Position numbers and translations under genes: made by a program. 64,000 nt of DNA from an uncultured Gammaproteobacteria bacterium (lineage in GTDB: Bacteria; Pseudomonadota; Gammaproteobacteria; Berkiellales; Berkiellaceae), in NCBI GenBank assembly GCA_902826485.1, contig CADEEZ010000008.1:1-64000 (forward strand). Direction: 5' to 3'. The notes under the pieces are model-generated. The model saw only the letters and a program-made list of their open reading frames with translations, did not search any database and was not told the origin of the DNA. This document shows, one piece after another, positions 43,297-52,100 of the stretch (its first letter is position 1; every line of letters starts with the position of its first letter).

Positions 43297-44355
43297 GTGT
43301 TAGATCTTTTCGCTCAACATCAGACCTTCATGCATAAAGCCTTAGACTTAGCTTTAGAAGGCCAATATACCGCAAGACCCAATCCGATGGTCGGGTGCGT
43401 TTTGGTGCAGCCTGGTTTAGATAATGCGGAGCCCCAAGTGATTGGACAAGGTTTTCATGCTTATCCGGGTGGCCCGCATGCAGAGATAGTTGCACTTAAT
43501 TCAGCTAAATCAGCGGGCTTATCTACAATAGGGGCAGTCGCTTATATTAATTTAGCGCCTTGTTGCCATGTGGGCAAAACCCCGCCTTGTATCGATGCGC
43601 TGATTGAAGCGAAAGTCAGCGAAGTGGTGTATGCCATTGATGATCCCAACCCGATTTCTTCGCCCAATTTGGCGGAAAAATTGCTTACTCAGGCAGGCAT
43701 TAAAGTCACTAAAGGTATTTTAGCTGAACGAGCGAGTAAGTTAAATCAAGGCTTTATTTCTCGTATGCAGCGCAATCGTCCTTATGTGCGCGCTAAAGTG
43801 GCCTTAAGCTTAGATGGCAATATGGCCTTAAAAAATTATCAAAGCCAATGGATAACCAGTGAAGCCGCCAGAACACATAGTCAGCATTTTAGAGCGGTTT
43901 CTGGGGCGATTATGACTGGCATGGGCACAGTGGTATTTGACGACCCCAGATTAACCGTCAGACAAGATAGGTTTGTTAAATTAGAAAATTTTAAACAACC
44001 GGTTTCTGTGGTATTTGATCCTAATAAAGGGATCACCCCAGATAGAAAAATTTTCGATAAATCAGGGACTTTAGTTTTTGACCAACCTTTATCAGAGATC
44101 TTAAGTCTTCTGGCAACAGAGCATCAAATAAACGATGTGTTGCTAGAATCTGGGCCAGGATTATTAAATCAATTGATAGACCAAAATTTAATAGATGAAC
44201 TGATTATTTATCTTGCGCCTAGATTATTGGGAAAAGACGCGATGAATATAAGCCAATTTGGCCCCCTTGATGAATTAAGCCAATCTAAAGATTGGGTGTT
44301 TCAAAAATGTGAGCAGGTCGGAGATGATATGGTCATCTTTGCCACGCCGAAATAA
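43297..44355 (+). CDS. ribD: Bifunctional pyrimidine deaminase/reductase of riboflavin synthesis
   Basis: This 352-residue protein carries out the second and third steps of riboflavin synthesis. The deaminase domain has zinc motifs HAE (GPHAEIVAL) and PCCHVGKTPPC; the reductase domain starts near residue 150 (RPYVRAKVALSLDGNMAL). It begins 5 bases after nrdR at GTG 43297. An ATG at 43330 is an alternative but would remove residues before the first helix. It belongs to the nrdR-rib-nusB run. Confidence 0.96.
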   Translation: MLDLFAQHQTFMHKALDLALEGQYTARPNPMVGCVLVQPGLDNAEPQVIGQGFHAYPGGPHAEIVALNSAKSAGLSTIGAVAYINLAPCCHVGKTPPCIDALIEAKVSEVVYAIDDPNPISSPNLAEKLLTQAGIKVTKGILAERASKLNQGFISRMQRNRPYVRAKVALSLDGNMALKNYQSQWITSEAARTHSQHFRAVSGAIMTGMGTVVFDDPRLTVRQDRFVKLENFKQPVSVVFDPNKGITPDRKIFDKSGTLVFDQPLSEILSLLATEHQINDVLLESGPGLLNQLIDQNLIDELIIYLAPRLLGKDAMNISQFGPLDELSQSKDWVFQKCEQVGDDMVIFATPK

Positions 44356-44379
44356 ACCAGATAACCACCAGGAGAAACC

Positions 44380-44994
44380 ATGAATACGATTCCAGAAATC
44401 ATTGAAGACATCCGAATGGGGAAAATGGTTATTTTATGTGATGATGAATCCAGAGAAAATGAAGGGGATCTGGTGATGGCCGCAGAATGCGTCACCCCTG
44501 AAGCCATTAATTTTATGATAACGCATGCCAGAGGTTTGGTGTGCATGCCCATAGAAGAAACCCTATGCAAACAATTAGGGTTCCCGGTGATGGTGCCCAA
44601 TAATAACGGCCCCATTGTGCCGCAATTTACTTTTTCGATTGAAGCCGCAAGCGGCGTGAGCACGGGTGTATCTGTGTTTGATAGAGCCCATACCATTAAA
44701 ACCGCCACGATGCCCGATGCAAAACCAACTGATTTTGTGATGCCAGGACATGTTTTTCCGATTCAAGCACAAGCACAAGGTGTATTAGCGCGTGCTGGCC
44801 ATACTGAAGCGGCGTGTGACTTAGCAAAATTAGCAGGCTTTAAGCCCATCGGCGTGATTTGTGAAGTATTAAATATGGATGGCAGCATGGCACGTCGCCC
44901 CGCTTTAGATGTATTCGCTAAATTACATGAGTTAAAAATAGCGACAATTAAAGATTTAATAACCTATAGATTAACCCAAGAGGAGCGCATATAA
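44380..44994 (+). CDS. ribB: 3,4-dihydroxy-2-butanone-4-phosphate synthase
   Basis: This 204-residue enzyme makes the four-carbon unit of riboflavin from ribulose 5-phosphate. The metal and substrate motif [16 protein letters not shown] is intact, and [13 protein letters not shown] holds the second active-site region. The GTP cyclohydrolase II domain found in RibBA fusions is absent; the protein ends after the RibB core. AGGAG precedes the ATG. Neither ribA nor ribE is in the window, so those steps must be encoded elsewhere. Confidence 0.95.
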   Translation: MNTIPEIIEDIRMGKMVILCDDESRENEGDLVMAAECVTPEAINFMITHARGLVCMPIEETLCKQLGFPVMVPNNNGPIVPQFTFSIEAASGVSTGVSVFDRAHTIKTATMPDAKPTDFVMPGHVFPIQAQAQGVLARAGHTEAACDLAKLAGFKPIGVICEVLNMDGSMARRPALDVFAKLHELKIATIKDLITYRLTQEERI

Positions 44995-44995
44995 C

Positions 44996-45469
44996 ATGGC
45001 AACAATTGAAGGTCGTTTAAACCGTAATCATCCCCAAACTCGAGTGGCCATTATTGCGGCGAGATTTAATGGCGCGATTGTGGACAATCTGGTGAAAGGC
45101 GCTGTAGATATATTTTCTCGCTCAGGGGTAGAGGCTAAAAATATCGATATCATTCAAGTCCCTGGCGCATTCGAAATTCCTATTGCGGCACTGGCTGCAG
45201 CAAAAACAGGAAAATACAAAGGATTGGTGACGCTTGGCGCAGTCATAAGGGGTGCAACTGCACACTTTGATTATGTTGCAAGTGGCGCCACCAATGGTAT
45301 TATGACGGCAATGCAGCAAACCGGAGTGCCTATCACTTTTGGGGTGCTGACCACCGAAAACCTTGAACAGGCCATACAAAGAGCAGGAAGCACAGTCGGA
45401 AATAAAGGCGCGGAAGCCGCAATGGCTTTACTTGAAATGATAGATGTATTGGAACAAATTCATGAATAA
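44996..45469 (+). CDS. ribH: 6,7-dimethyl-8-ribityllumazine synthase
   Basis: This 157-residue enzyme joins the pyrimidine and the butanone phosphate to form lumazine. Motifs ARFNGAIVD, PGAFEIPIAA, GAVIRGATAHFDYVA and FGVLTTENLEQA are all typical, including the His of the AHFDYV loop. It starts 1 base after the ribB stop, with AGGAG inside the ribB end, and overlaps nusB by 8 bases. Confidence 0.97.
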   Translation: MATIEGRLNRNHPQTRVAIIAARFNGAIVDNLVKGAVDIFSRSGVEAKNIDIIQVPGAFEIPIAALAAAKTGKYKGLVTLGAVIRGATAHFDYVASGATNGIMTAMQQTGVPITFGVLTTENLEQAIQRAGSTVGNKGAEAAMALLEMIDVLEQIHE

Positions 45470-45941
45470 ACCGCGTTCATTACGCTCAGAAGCCAGGGCA
45501 TACGCTTTACAGGCGATATATTCTTGGCTCATGTCAGGCAATCCTATGGATAAAATCAAGAAAGAATGGCTGGCGAGCATTAATGTACAGGTTTTAGATC
45601 CCTTTTATGAAAAACCCGAATATTTGTTAATCGAAATAGATGAAAAACAAATTGATAGGGCTTATTTTGAGAAATTATTGTCAGGGGTGGCAAAGCACCA
45701 CGAAGCCTTGAATGAAGCGCTTGCCCCTTGTTTGTCTCGTTCTTTGGAAGAATTAACGCCAATTGAACATGCTATTTTGTGGATTGGCGCATTTGAACTC
45801 ACAGAACAACCTGACATTCCCTATAGAGTGGTCATTAACGAAAGCGTTGAATTGGCTAAATTATTTGGTGCGCAAGACAGTCATAAGTTTGTAAATGGCG
45901 TTTTAGATAAATTGGCTAAAATTCATCGTCCTAATGGATAA
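45462..45941 (+). CDS. nusB: Transcription antitermination factor NusB
   Basis: This 159-residue RNA-binding factor of the rRNA antitermination complex has the N-terminal RSEARAYALQAIYSW helix and the C-terminal PYRVVINESVELAKLFGAQDSHKFVNGVLDKL block, both conserved. I chose ATG 45462, as the frame from 45444 adds only residues from the end of ribH. It overlaps ribH by 8 bases, the usual arrangement. A small peptide gene follows 14 bases later. Confidence 0.96.
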   Translation: MNKPRSLRSEARAYALQAIYSWLMSGNPMDKIKKEWLASINVQVLDPFYEKPEYLLIEIDEKQIDRAYFEKLLSGVAKHHEALNEALAPCLSRSLEELTPIEHAILWIGAFELTEQPDIPYRVVINESVELAKLFGAQDSHKFVNGVLDKLAKIHRPNG

Positions 45942-45955
45942 AAAATTTACGAACA

Positions 45956-46255
45956 ATGCGCGAATTAACCCTTAATGAAATCGATACAATTGTAGGAGGC
46001 GCAACAGTGCTTTCTAATCTTATAGTGTCGATTTGTATATCAGCGGGTACCTTTGCGGGATTTGTTGGTACTATTAATGGGGTTGATAAGGGGCCTGTCG
46101 GATTAATCCAAGCTATTTTAGTTGCTCCTGCAGGTGCATTATGGGGATTTGTGCTCGGTGGATGGGGCGGACTGATTTTAACACTGCCTATTGAATTACT
46201 TTCTTCTCTTATGAATAAAAAAGAAGTGACAGTATCGTCAGAATTTCCGGCTTAA
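45956..46255 (+). CDS. Small hydrophobic peptide with double-glycine leader, bacteriocin-like
   Basis: This 99-residue product begins MRELTLNEIDTIVGG. With cleavage after G15 it has L at -12, E at -8, I at -7, I at -4 and GG at -2/-1, a textbook double-glycine leader. The predicted mature part of 84 residues is Gly/Ala-rich and strongly hydrophobic (about residues 16-45 and 58-90), like pore-forming class II bacteriocins. It sits 14 bases after nusB, so it is probably read from the rib-nusB transcript; no Shine-Dalgarno sequence is clear. No immunity gene is recognisable beside it. Export by the NHLM system at 23-29 kb is inference. Confidence 0.7.
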   Translation: MRELTLNEIDTIVGGATVLSNLIVSICISAGTFAGFVGTINGVDKGPVGLIQAILVAPAGALWGFVLGGWGGLILTLPIELLSSLMNKKEVTVSSEFPA

Positions 46256-46282
46256 AAAAGCCAAAGTAACTATTTTTTAATT

Positions 46283-46534
46283 TTATTTCCATATTAATTT
46301 CATAATCAAAACGCTCACCGCCAGCACTAACGTCAACCCATTCGCAATAATAAGCGAAGGCGAATTAAGAAATAATCCATAGATTAACCATAACAGCACG
46401 CCGGTAGAAAAAATAAGATACATCCCGATAGAAATGCCATCGGTTACCCGAGTTTTATATATTTGAATGATTTGCGGCAAAAAAGAAAACGTTGTACAAC
46501 ATGCGGCAAGCAGACCAATTAATTCTATGTGCAT
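46283..46534 (-). CDS. SemiSWEET-type sugar transporter
   Basis: This 83-residue protein has three membrane segments, the half-size bacterial form of SWEET carriers that works as a dimer. The PQ-loop motif is seen as FLPQIIQIYKT with the preceding TTFSF, and SIGMYLIFSTGVLLWLIYG forms the second helix region. It starts directly after the HAD gene stop (adjacent bases), at the end of the xseB-ispA-dxs-folE2-HAD run. Sugar type unknown. Confidence 0.88.
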   Translation of the reverse strand: MHIELIGLLAACCTTFSFLPQIIQIYKTRVTDGISIGMYLIFSTGVLLWLIYGLFLNSPSLIIANGLTLVLAVSVLIMKLIWK

Positions 46535-47188
46535 TTAGCTCTCAAATAATTTTTTATTGATTTCATCAAAGTTATTAAAGTAGGGCACATTTTTTATCAT
46601 TTGTTCAGGCAGTTGATCTTTTAATAAACCAAAAACGGGGATATGGGCACCTAGGGCCGCCGTAATGCCGGTGAAAGAATCTTCTATCACTAAGGCTTCG
46701 TGTGCTTGAACATTAGCCAATGCTAAGGCATGTTGATAGGGAAAAGGATCGGGCTTGGGCCTTATGCAATCTTCATGTCCAATCACAAAATTAAAGAAAG
46801 ACGTAATTTTTTCAACTTTAAGTACTTGCTGAATAATTCGGGTTGAAGAGGCCGAGACAATGGCCGTGATATAAGAAGCAGAGATGCGCTTCAGAAAATT
46901 ATTTCTACCTATAGCCGATTCAAAGCCTTGTTCACTCAGCATCAGAAAAATTTCTCTTTTTCGGGCAACCATCGATGCGACACTTTCATGTATGCCAAAA
47001 TAGTCAATAAAATGAGTCGCTTCAACAATTTCAGGCATACCGACTAAACGCCGAAAATCAATAACTGAACTATCTACCCCTAAGTTTGTTAATAAGATTT
47101 GCCAGGCTTTTTTGTGCGCATGTTCGCTAAAAACCAGGGTATCATCTAAATCAAAAAATATGGCTTTTAGCTCAGAAAAATCAGGCAT
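46535..47188 (-). CDS. HAD-superfamily phosphatase / phosphomutase-like
   Basis: This 217-residue protein has HAD motif I FFDLDDTLVFS with both Asp residues near the N-terminus, motif II Ser in ITAIVSASS, motif III Lys in IRPKPDPFPYQHA and motif IV acidic pair in ALVIEDSFTG. The helical cap after motif I places it with beta-phosphoglucomutase and sugar-phosphate phosphatases. Its start overlaps the folE2 stop by one base, and the SemiSWEET gene follows directly, hinting at a sugar phosphate substrate (inference). Confidence 0.88.
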   Translation of the reverse strand: MPDFSELKAIFFDLDDTLVFSEHAHKKAWQILLTNLGVDSSVIDFRRLVGMPEIVEATHFIDYFGIHESVASMVARKREIFLMLSEQGFESAIGRNNFLKRISASYITAIVSASSTRIIQQVLKVEKITSFFNFVIGHEDCIRPKPDPFPYQHALALANVQAHEALVIEDSFTGITAALGAHIPVFGLLKDQLPEQMIKNVPYFNNFDEINKKLFES

Positions 47189-47991
47189 TAAATTACCTCG
47201 CCCGAACGGCTAAGCGCATAAGCAGAATGATTATGAATCGATTCAAAATTTTCAGAAGCAATTTCATAAGCCAACACAGCGTCCAATTTTTCTAATCTGA
47301 TGGCAATATCGCGTACCACATCTTCGACAAATTTAGGATTGTTGTAGGCTTTTTCAGTTACCCATTTTTCATCAGCACGTTTTAAAATGCCAAATAGCTC
47401 ACAGGTTGCTTGGCTTTCCACTAATTGAATTAAGGTATGAATGCTGAGTGTGCCGTTAGTCACAGCCTTTAGCGTAATTTCAGAACGTTGATTATGGGCG
47501 CCATATTCTGATATTTGTTTGGAGCAAGGACATAAACTGGTCACAGGGACAACGACGGTAATTTGATTAATTAATTTGCCCGCTTCTATTTTTCCAGATA
47601 GCGTGACTTGATAATCCATTAAGCTTTTAGCACCCGAAACAGGTGCGCATTTGGTAATAAAAAACGGGAAATGGGCTTCATAATAGGCATTATCGGCATG
47701 AAGTCGGTCTATTATTTTTTGTAGCATAAGGGGAGTATGTAATACGCCTATTTTGGTTTCGGTTTCATTCAAAATTTCAACAAAGCGAGACATGTGTGTG
47801 CCTCGAACCGTCGCGGCTAAGCTCACAAACATGCTAAATTTAGCCAAGGTATGTTGAGCCGGCAATTCTCCATCTTCGATAATAACAGGATGCAATAATT
47901 GTTTAATCCCGACTTTATCTAAAGCAATGTTTCTAGCGTCTTGGCTATTTTGAATATCCGCTATTGTGGGGGTAAAGGTGGTTGTTTTCAT
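47188..47991 (-). CDS. folE2: GTP cyclohydrolase FolE2 (type IB)
   Basis: This 267-residue protein belongs to the T-fold type IB cyclohydrolases, which perform the FolE reaction with a more flexible metal requirement. The active-site block SLCPCSKQISEYGAHNQRSEI holds the conserved Cys and His. It lies 26 bases after dxs and overlaps the HAD gene. With folE at 21444 the organism has both enzyme types; in other bacteria FolE2 is often a low-zinc back-up, though no Zur site is evident here. Confidence 0.94.
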   Translation of the reverse strand: MKTTTFTPTIADIQNSQDARNIALDKVGIKQLLHPVIIEDGELPAQHTLAKFSMFVSLAATVRGTHMSRFVEILNETETKIGVLHTPLMLQKIIDRLHADNAYYEAHFPFFITKCAPVSGAKSLMDYQVTLSGKIEAGKLINQITVVVPVTSLCPCSKQISEYGAHNQRSEITLKAVTNGTLSIHTLIQLVESQATCELFGILKRADEKWVTEKAYNNPKFVEDVVRDIAIRLEKLDAVLAYEIASENFESIHNHSAYALSRSGEVI

Positions 47992-48017
47992 ACAAATTAC
48001 TGCTCTACTTTATTTAT

Positions 48018-49943
48018 CTAATCTAATTTAATCTCAGTCGACATAATAGGCGCGATTTTTTGTCTTACCGCTTGTTCAATATTTTTTTCATCTAAACCAC
48101 AAGCCTTTAACATATCTTGCTGAGTACCATGTTCTACAAAATAATCCGGAATGCCGAGTTGCAGAACCGGACAAGTGAGTTGGTGTAAATGAAGTGTTTC
48201 AAGTACCGCACTCCCTGCACCGCCTTGAATCACATTTTCTTCTAACGTGACAATTAAATCATATTGTTTGGCGATGGTGATGATCATTGTTTCATCTATC
48301 GGCTTAACAAAGCGCATATTCACCACAGTGGCATTCAAACGCTGCGCAATATTTAAAGCAGGATGAATCAGTGTGCCAAAACATAAAAATGCAATTTTAG
48401 AACGCGTACTTTCAGCCCCTTGTGTTGGGTTATATTCACGTGCAATCACGGCTTTACCAAGCGGAATTGTGTTAGGCGGCGTCTCGAATTCTGCTGGATT
48501 GTCTACACAATTATCTCTGGGATATCGCACAGCAGAAGGACAATTTAAGGCAATCCCAGTGGTGAGCATTTGACGGCATTCATTCCCAGTGGTGGGCGTC
48601 ATGATGACCATATTGGGAATACATCTTAAAAAACTTAAGTCGAATGTGCCAAAATGAGTCGGGCCATCGGTGACCACACCCGCTCTATCAATCGCAAATA
48701 AAACAGGTAAATTTTGGATGGCCACATCATGAATGAGTTGATCATAAGCTCTTTGCAAAAAGCTTGAGTAAATCGCTACCACGGGTTTAATTTTATCGCA
48801 GGCTAGGCCTGCGGCCAGTGTCACGCTGTGTTGTTCTGCAATCCCGACATCAAAATAACGCTCAGGGAATTGTTTAGCAAAGTTAACAAGCCCCGAGCCT
48901 TCACGCATAGCAGGCGTGATGCCCACTATTCTAGAATCAGTTACAGCCGTTTCACATAGCCACTCGCCAAATATCGTAGAAAAGCTTTTTGGTGCAATGG
49001 CAGGGGGTACAACAGCGGGTTGCACAGCAGGAGCAAGATAATTTTTAGTGACAGCGTGAAATTTGATGGGATCAAGTTCGGCCGCAGGGTAGCCTTTGCC
49101 TTTTTTCGTGATCACATGTAAAAATTGTGGGCCTGGTAAATCCTTAATATTATTTAATGTCCGAATTAATTCGGGCAAATCATGGCCATCAATAGGCCCA
49201 ACATAATTAAACCCCAGTTCTTCAAATAAAGTGCCAGGCATGACCATGCCTTTCAAATGTTCTTCGGTTCTTTTGGCCAGTTCTAAAATAGGCGGAATAT
49301 GGGATAAGATTTTTTTACCCCCAGAACGCATGGTGGTATAGGCTTTGCCCGATAAAATTCTAGCCAAGTATTTAGATAAAGCGCCAACATTTTCAGAAAT
49401 CGACATTTCATTGTCGTTTAAAATAACCAATAAATTCGCTTTGAGGTCGCCGGCATGATTGAGCGCTTCAAAACTTAAGCCTGCTGTCATGCCTCCATCT
49501 CCAATAATCGCAACGGAATGACGATTTTCATGGTTGAGTTGTGCTGCAATACTCATTCCCAGCGCAGCACTGATTGAGGTGCTAGAATGTCCCACACCAA
49601 AACTGTCATAGTCGCTTTCTTCTCTTCTGGGAAAAGGCGCCAGTCCGTCTTTTTGTCGAATCGAGGATAATTGATTTTTTCTGCCCGTGAGCATTTTATG
49701 GGGATAGGCTTGATGCCCTACATCCCAAATTAATCTGTCATAAGGTGTATTAAAAACGTAATGTAATGCAATCGTTAAATCGACAGACCCTAAATTAGCC
49801 GCGAAATGCCCACCCGATTGATTCAAACTCTCAATTAAAAATGCCCGCATTTCTTGAGCAAGCGCAGGTAATTGTCCTATTGATAAACGTTTTAAATCAT
49901 CAGGTAAAAAGATATTATCTAAAAGCGGATAACCAGGTGACAT
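48018..49943 (-). CDS. dxs: 1-deoxy-D-xylulose-5-phosphate synthase
   Basis: This 641-residue thiamine-diphosphate enzyme condenses pyruvate and glyceraldehyde 3-phosphate in the first step of the MEP isoprenoid pathway. The ThDP motif is [18 protein letters not shown] with downstream NDNEMSIS; the catalytic His lies in [11 protein letters not shown], and the transketolase domain contains [16 protein letters not shown]. The start abuts the ispA stop. Full length. Confidence 0.98.
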   Translation of the reverse strand: MSPGYPLLDNIFLPDDLKRLSIGQLPALAQEMRAFLIESLNQSGGHFAANLGSVDLTIALHYVFNTPYDRLIWDVGHQAYPHKMLTGRKNQLSSIRQKDGLAPFPRREESDYDSFGVGHSSTSISAALGMSIAAQLNHENRHSVAIIGDGGMTAGLSFEALNHAGDLKANLLVILNDNEMSISENVGALSKYLARILSGKAYTTMRSGGKKILSHIPPILELAKRTEEHLKGMVMPGTLFEELGFNYVGPIDGHDLPELIRTLNNIKDLPGPQFLHVITKKGKGYPAAELDPIKFHAVTKNYLAPAVQPAVVPPAIAPKSFSTIFGEWLCETAVTDSRIVGITPAMREGSGLVNFAKQFPERYFDVGIAEQHSVTLAAGLACDKIKPVVAIYSSFLQRAYDQLIHDVAIQNLPVLFAIDRAGVVTDGPTHFGTFDLSFLRCIPNMVIMTPTTGNECRQMLTTGIALNCPSAVRYPRDNCVDNPAEFETPPNTIPLGKAVIAREYNPTQGAESTRSKIAFLCFGTLIHPALNIAQRLNATVVNMRFVKPIDETMIITIAKQYDLIVTLEENVIQGGAGSAVLETLHLHQLTCPVLQLGIPDYFVEHGTQQDMLKACGLDEKNIEQAVRQKIAPIMSTEIKLD

Positions 49944-50846
49944 TTACAATTCTCGCTTAATAATATAATGGGTTAAAGCGATGAGGGGTTCTGCGCGAGT
50001 GGGCGCAAATTTTTCAAGACACGCTAGCGCTCGCTCAATACACTGTTTGGCTTTTTGTTGCGCTGGCCCTAGGCCTAATAAATTGACAAAATTAGGTTTA
50101 TTGTTCAGGCTATCTTTATTCGCTGTTTTGCCTAACGTTTCAGTGGTGGCCGTTGCATCTAATACATCATCTTGAATTTGGAAAGCAAGACCAATGTGCC
50201 GAGCATAATTTATCAGGTTACCTAAAGTATGAGGGTCTCGACAATCGCCTAAGCCTACTAAGGCTGCAGAATGTACGCAGGCTTCAATAAGGGCACCGGT
50301 TTTATGAATATGCATCGTTTCAAGTTCTTGCTCGGTAAGCGACTGATAAATGTTTTCTGTATCAATGGCTTGGCCTTTTACCATACCTGATATGCCGGCT
50401 GCTTTTGCGAGAATCTGGATTAAATTTAATTGTATTTCAGCAGAAAGGACAAAAGCTTCTTTGTCTGATAGCACCTGAAAAGCCAATGTTTGTAAACCAT
50501 CGCCCACTAAAATGGCCGTGCTTTCGGAATAGGCTTTATGACAAGTTGCTCGACCTCTTCTGAGATCATCATTATCCATCGAAGGTAAATCATCATGAAT
50601 TAAAGAATAAAGATGAATTAATTCAATGGCGATGGCGATAGGATCGAGTGTGTCATGGGGGGTTTCAAATAATTGACCTGTGGCATAAACAAGAAAAGGT
50701 CGAATGGCTTTACCGGGTTGTTGGCATACATAATGCAGCGCACGATTGAGTTGAATAGGCGATGATGTCTCAGGGGGAAGCAATAGAGGAATCTTTTGAT
50801 AAACCCGTTGTTGAAAATAAATTAATGTTTTAGCTAGAGATGACAT
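49944..50846 (-). CDS. ispA: Geranylgeranyl/farnesyl diphosphate synthase
   Basis: This 300-residue prenyl transferase builds farnesyl diphosphate from IPP and DMAPP. Both aspartate-rich motifs are present: first LIHDDLPSMDNDDLRRG, second FQIQDDVLDATATTETLGK. The residues before the first motif (IELIHLYSLIHDD) fit the type producing C15. It is bracketed by xseB (6 bases upstream) and dxs (adjacent), the standard gammaproteobacterial order. Confidence 0.97.
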   Translation of the reverse strand: MSSLAKTLIYFQQRVYQKIPLLLPPETSSPIQLNRALHYVCQQPGKAIRPFLVYATGQLFETPHDTLDPIAIAIELIHLYSLIHDDLPSMDNDDLRRGRATCHKAYSESTAILVGDGLQTLAFQVLSDKEAFVLSAEIQLNLIQILAKAAGISGMVKGQAIDTENIYQSLTEQELETMHIHKTGALIEACVHSAALVGLGDCRDPHTLGNLINYARHIGLAFQIQDDVLDATATTETLGKTANKDSLNNKPNFVNLLGLGPAQQKAKQCIERALACLEKFAPTRAEPLIALTHYIIKREL

Positions 50847-50852
50847 GCGTGA

Positions 50853-51101
50853 TCATTCTGTAGGAGGCAAGGTATGAAATTCAATGTCTTGGTTTGCTTT
50901 TTCGATAAGCAGAGATACTTTTTGTTCGGCCTCCGTTAAAGTGCTTTGACATTGTTTGGCCAGAATGACCCCCGCTTCAAAATGTTTCAGGGCTTCATCT
51001 AGATTAAGTTGGTCACCTTCCATTTTTTCAATAATGGATTCAAGATCGCCCAGCGATTTTTCGAAATTCACCGATTTATTTGTTCGACTTGAGCGTGCCA
51101 T
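50853..51101 (-). CDS. xseB: Exodeoxyribonuclease VII small subunit
   Basis: This 82-residue subunit forms the helical stalk around XseA. The motif FEKSLGDLESIIEKMEGDQLNLDEALKHFEAG is the family hallmark. I chose ATG 51101, with AGGA 9 bases upstream, rather than a TTG two codons earlier. First gene of the xseB-ispA-dxs-folE2-HAD-SemiSWEET operon. The 231-base gap upstream is shared with the divergent motA promoter and holds an AGTTAATTAACT palindrome. Confidence 0.95.
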   Translation of the reverse strand: MARSSRTNKSVNFEKSLGDLESIIEKMEGDQLNLDEALKHFEAGVILAKQCQSTLTEAEQKVSLLIEKANQDIEFHTLPPTE

Positions 51102-51332
51102 AACCAACTGTCCTAGCTACTAATTTATGCAGAAAAACGACCATGCAAGAAGGTACCTCACTATCTTAGGCTGGTCAATCTTAGCACGTTTTAAACTAGT
51201 AAAAATCACAGTAGTTAATTAACTGTATATAATAATTTTGAATGAAGTTAATTGGTCAGCTAAAATAAATGTACTAGCACGATATTCTGTCGAGCTATGC
51301 AGGGTCATGAAGAAAATTAGGAGCCTAATGCT

Positions 51333-52097
51333 GTGGATATCGCCACTATATTTGGTTTAATTGGTAGTATAGCGGTGCTCGTATACCTCATGCTTGATGG
51401 GGGAGGGTTCAGCACATTTTATAATTTTCACCCCGTCGCGGTGGTGTTTATCGGCTCTTTTACGGTAACTTTTATCCGTTTTGGCTTTAAAGAGTTCTTT
51501 GGGGCCCTAAGAGCTGCAGGGGGCATTTTTAAGACGACGAAATTTAAACCCGATCAATTTATTCAACAAGCGGTGGAAATTGCCGATGCCGCTCGAAAAG
51601 GCGGATTACTCTCTTTAGAAGGAAAAGAGATTGAAAATGATTTTATGAAAAAAGGCGTGCAATTACTCATAGATGGACATGATCATGAAATAGTAAAAAG
51701 CATGCTATCTAAAGAAATGTTACTCACACTAGAAAGACACATGTGGGCTCAAAAAATGTTTCGGGCAGTTGCGGATGTGGCGCCTGCCATGGGGATGATT
51801 GGGACGTTGATAGGATTGGTTTTAATGATGGGAAACATGAGTGACCCTAAAAGTATTGGTCCGGCGATGTCTATTGCTTTGTTAGCGACGTTATATGGTG
51901 CTGTTTTAGCGAATATGGTGTGTTATCCCATTGCCGATAAACTTGAACTGCGTAGTAATCAAGAACGCTTAGCCAAATCTCTTGTGATCGATGCGTTGTC
52001 GGGCATACAAGCAGGTCAAAACCCTAGAGTGATTGAAGAAAATTTAAAAAGTTATTTGCCCTCGCGTGCTCGCGATAAAGCAGAAAAAGCGGCTTAG
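51333..52097 (+). CDS. motA: Flagellar motor stator protein MotA (PomA-like)
   Basis: This 254-residue protein has four membrane segments. The conserved proline-bearing block PAMGMIGTLIGLVLMMGNM and the cytosolic region with charged residues contacting the rotor (RHMWAQKMFR) identify MotA/PomA. It starts at GTG 51333, preceded by AGGAG. It is followed by motB (3 bases) and a PilZ protein. No other flagellar genes are in the window, so motility cannot be judged. Confidence 0.95.
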   Translation: MDIATIFGLIGSIAVLVYLMLDGGGFSTFYNFHPVAVVFIGSFTVTFIRFGFKEFFGALRAAGGIFKTTKFKPDQFIQQAVEIADAARKGGLLSLEGKEIENDFMKKGVQLLIDGHDHEIVKSMLSKEMLLTLERHMWAQKMFRAVADVAPAMGMIGTLIGLVLMMGNMSDPKSIGPAMSIALLATLYGAVLANMVCYPIADKLELRSNQERLAKSLVIDALSGIQAGQNPRVIEENLKSYLPSRARDKAEKAA

Positions 52098-52100
52098 CAG

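Noticed and set aside
43292-43330. FMN riboswitch ahead of ribD
   Set aside because: ribD follows nrdR after 5 bases, leaving no room for the conserved FMN aptamer, and none is seen before glyA either.
51261-51286. Sigma-28-like promoter before motA (TAAA ... CGATAT)
   Set aside because: The two elements are two bases too close for the usual FliA spacing and the -10 part matches only in its core, so I do not call it.
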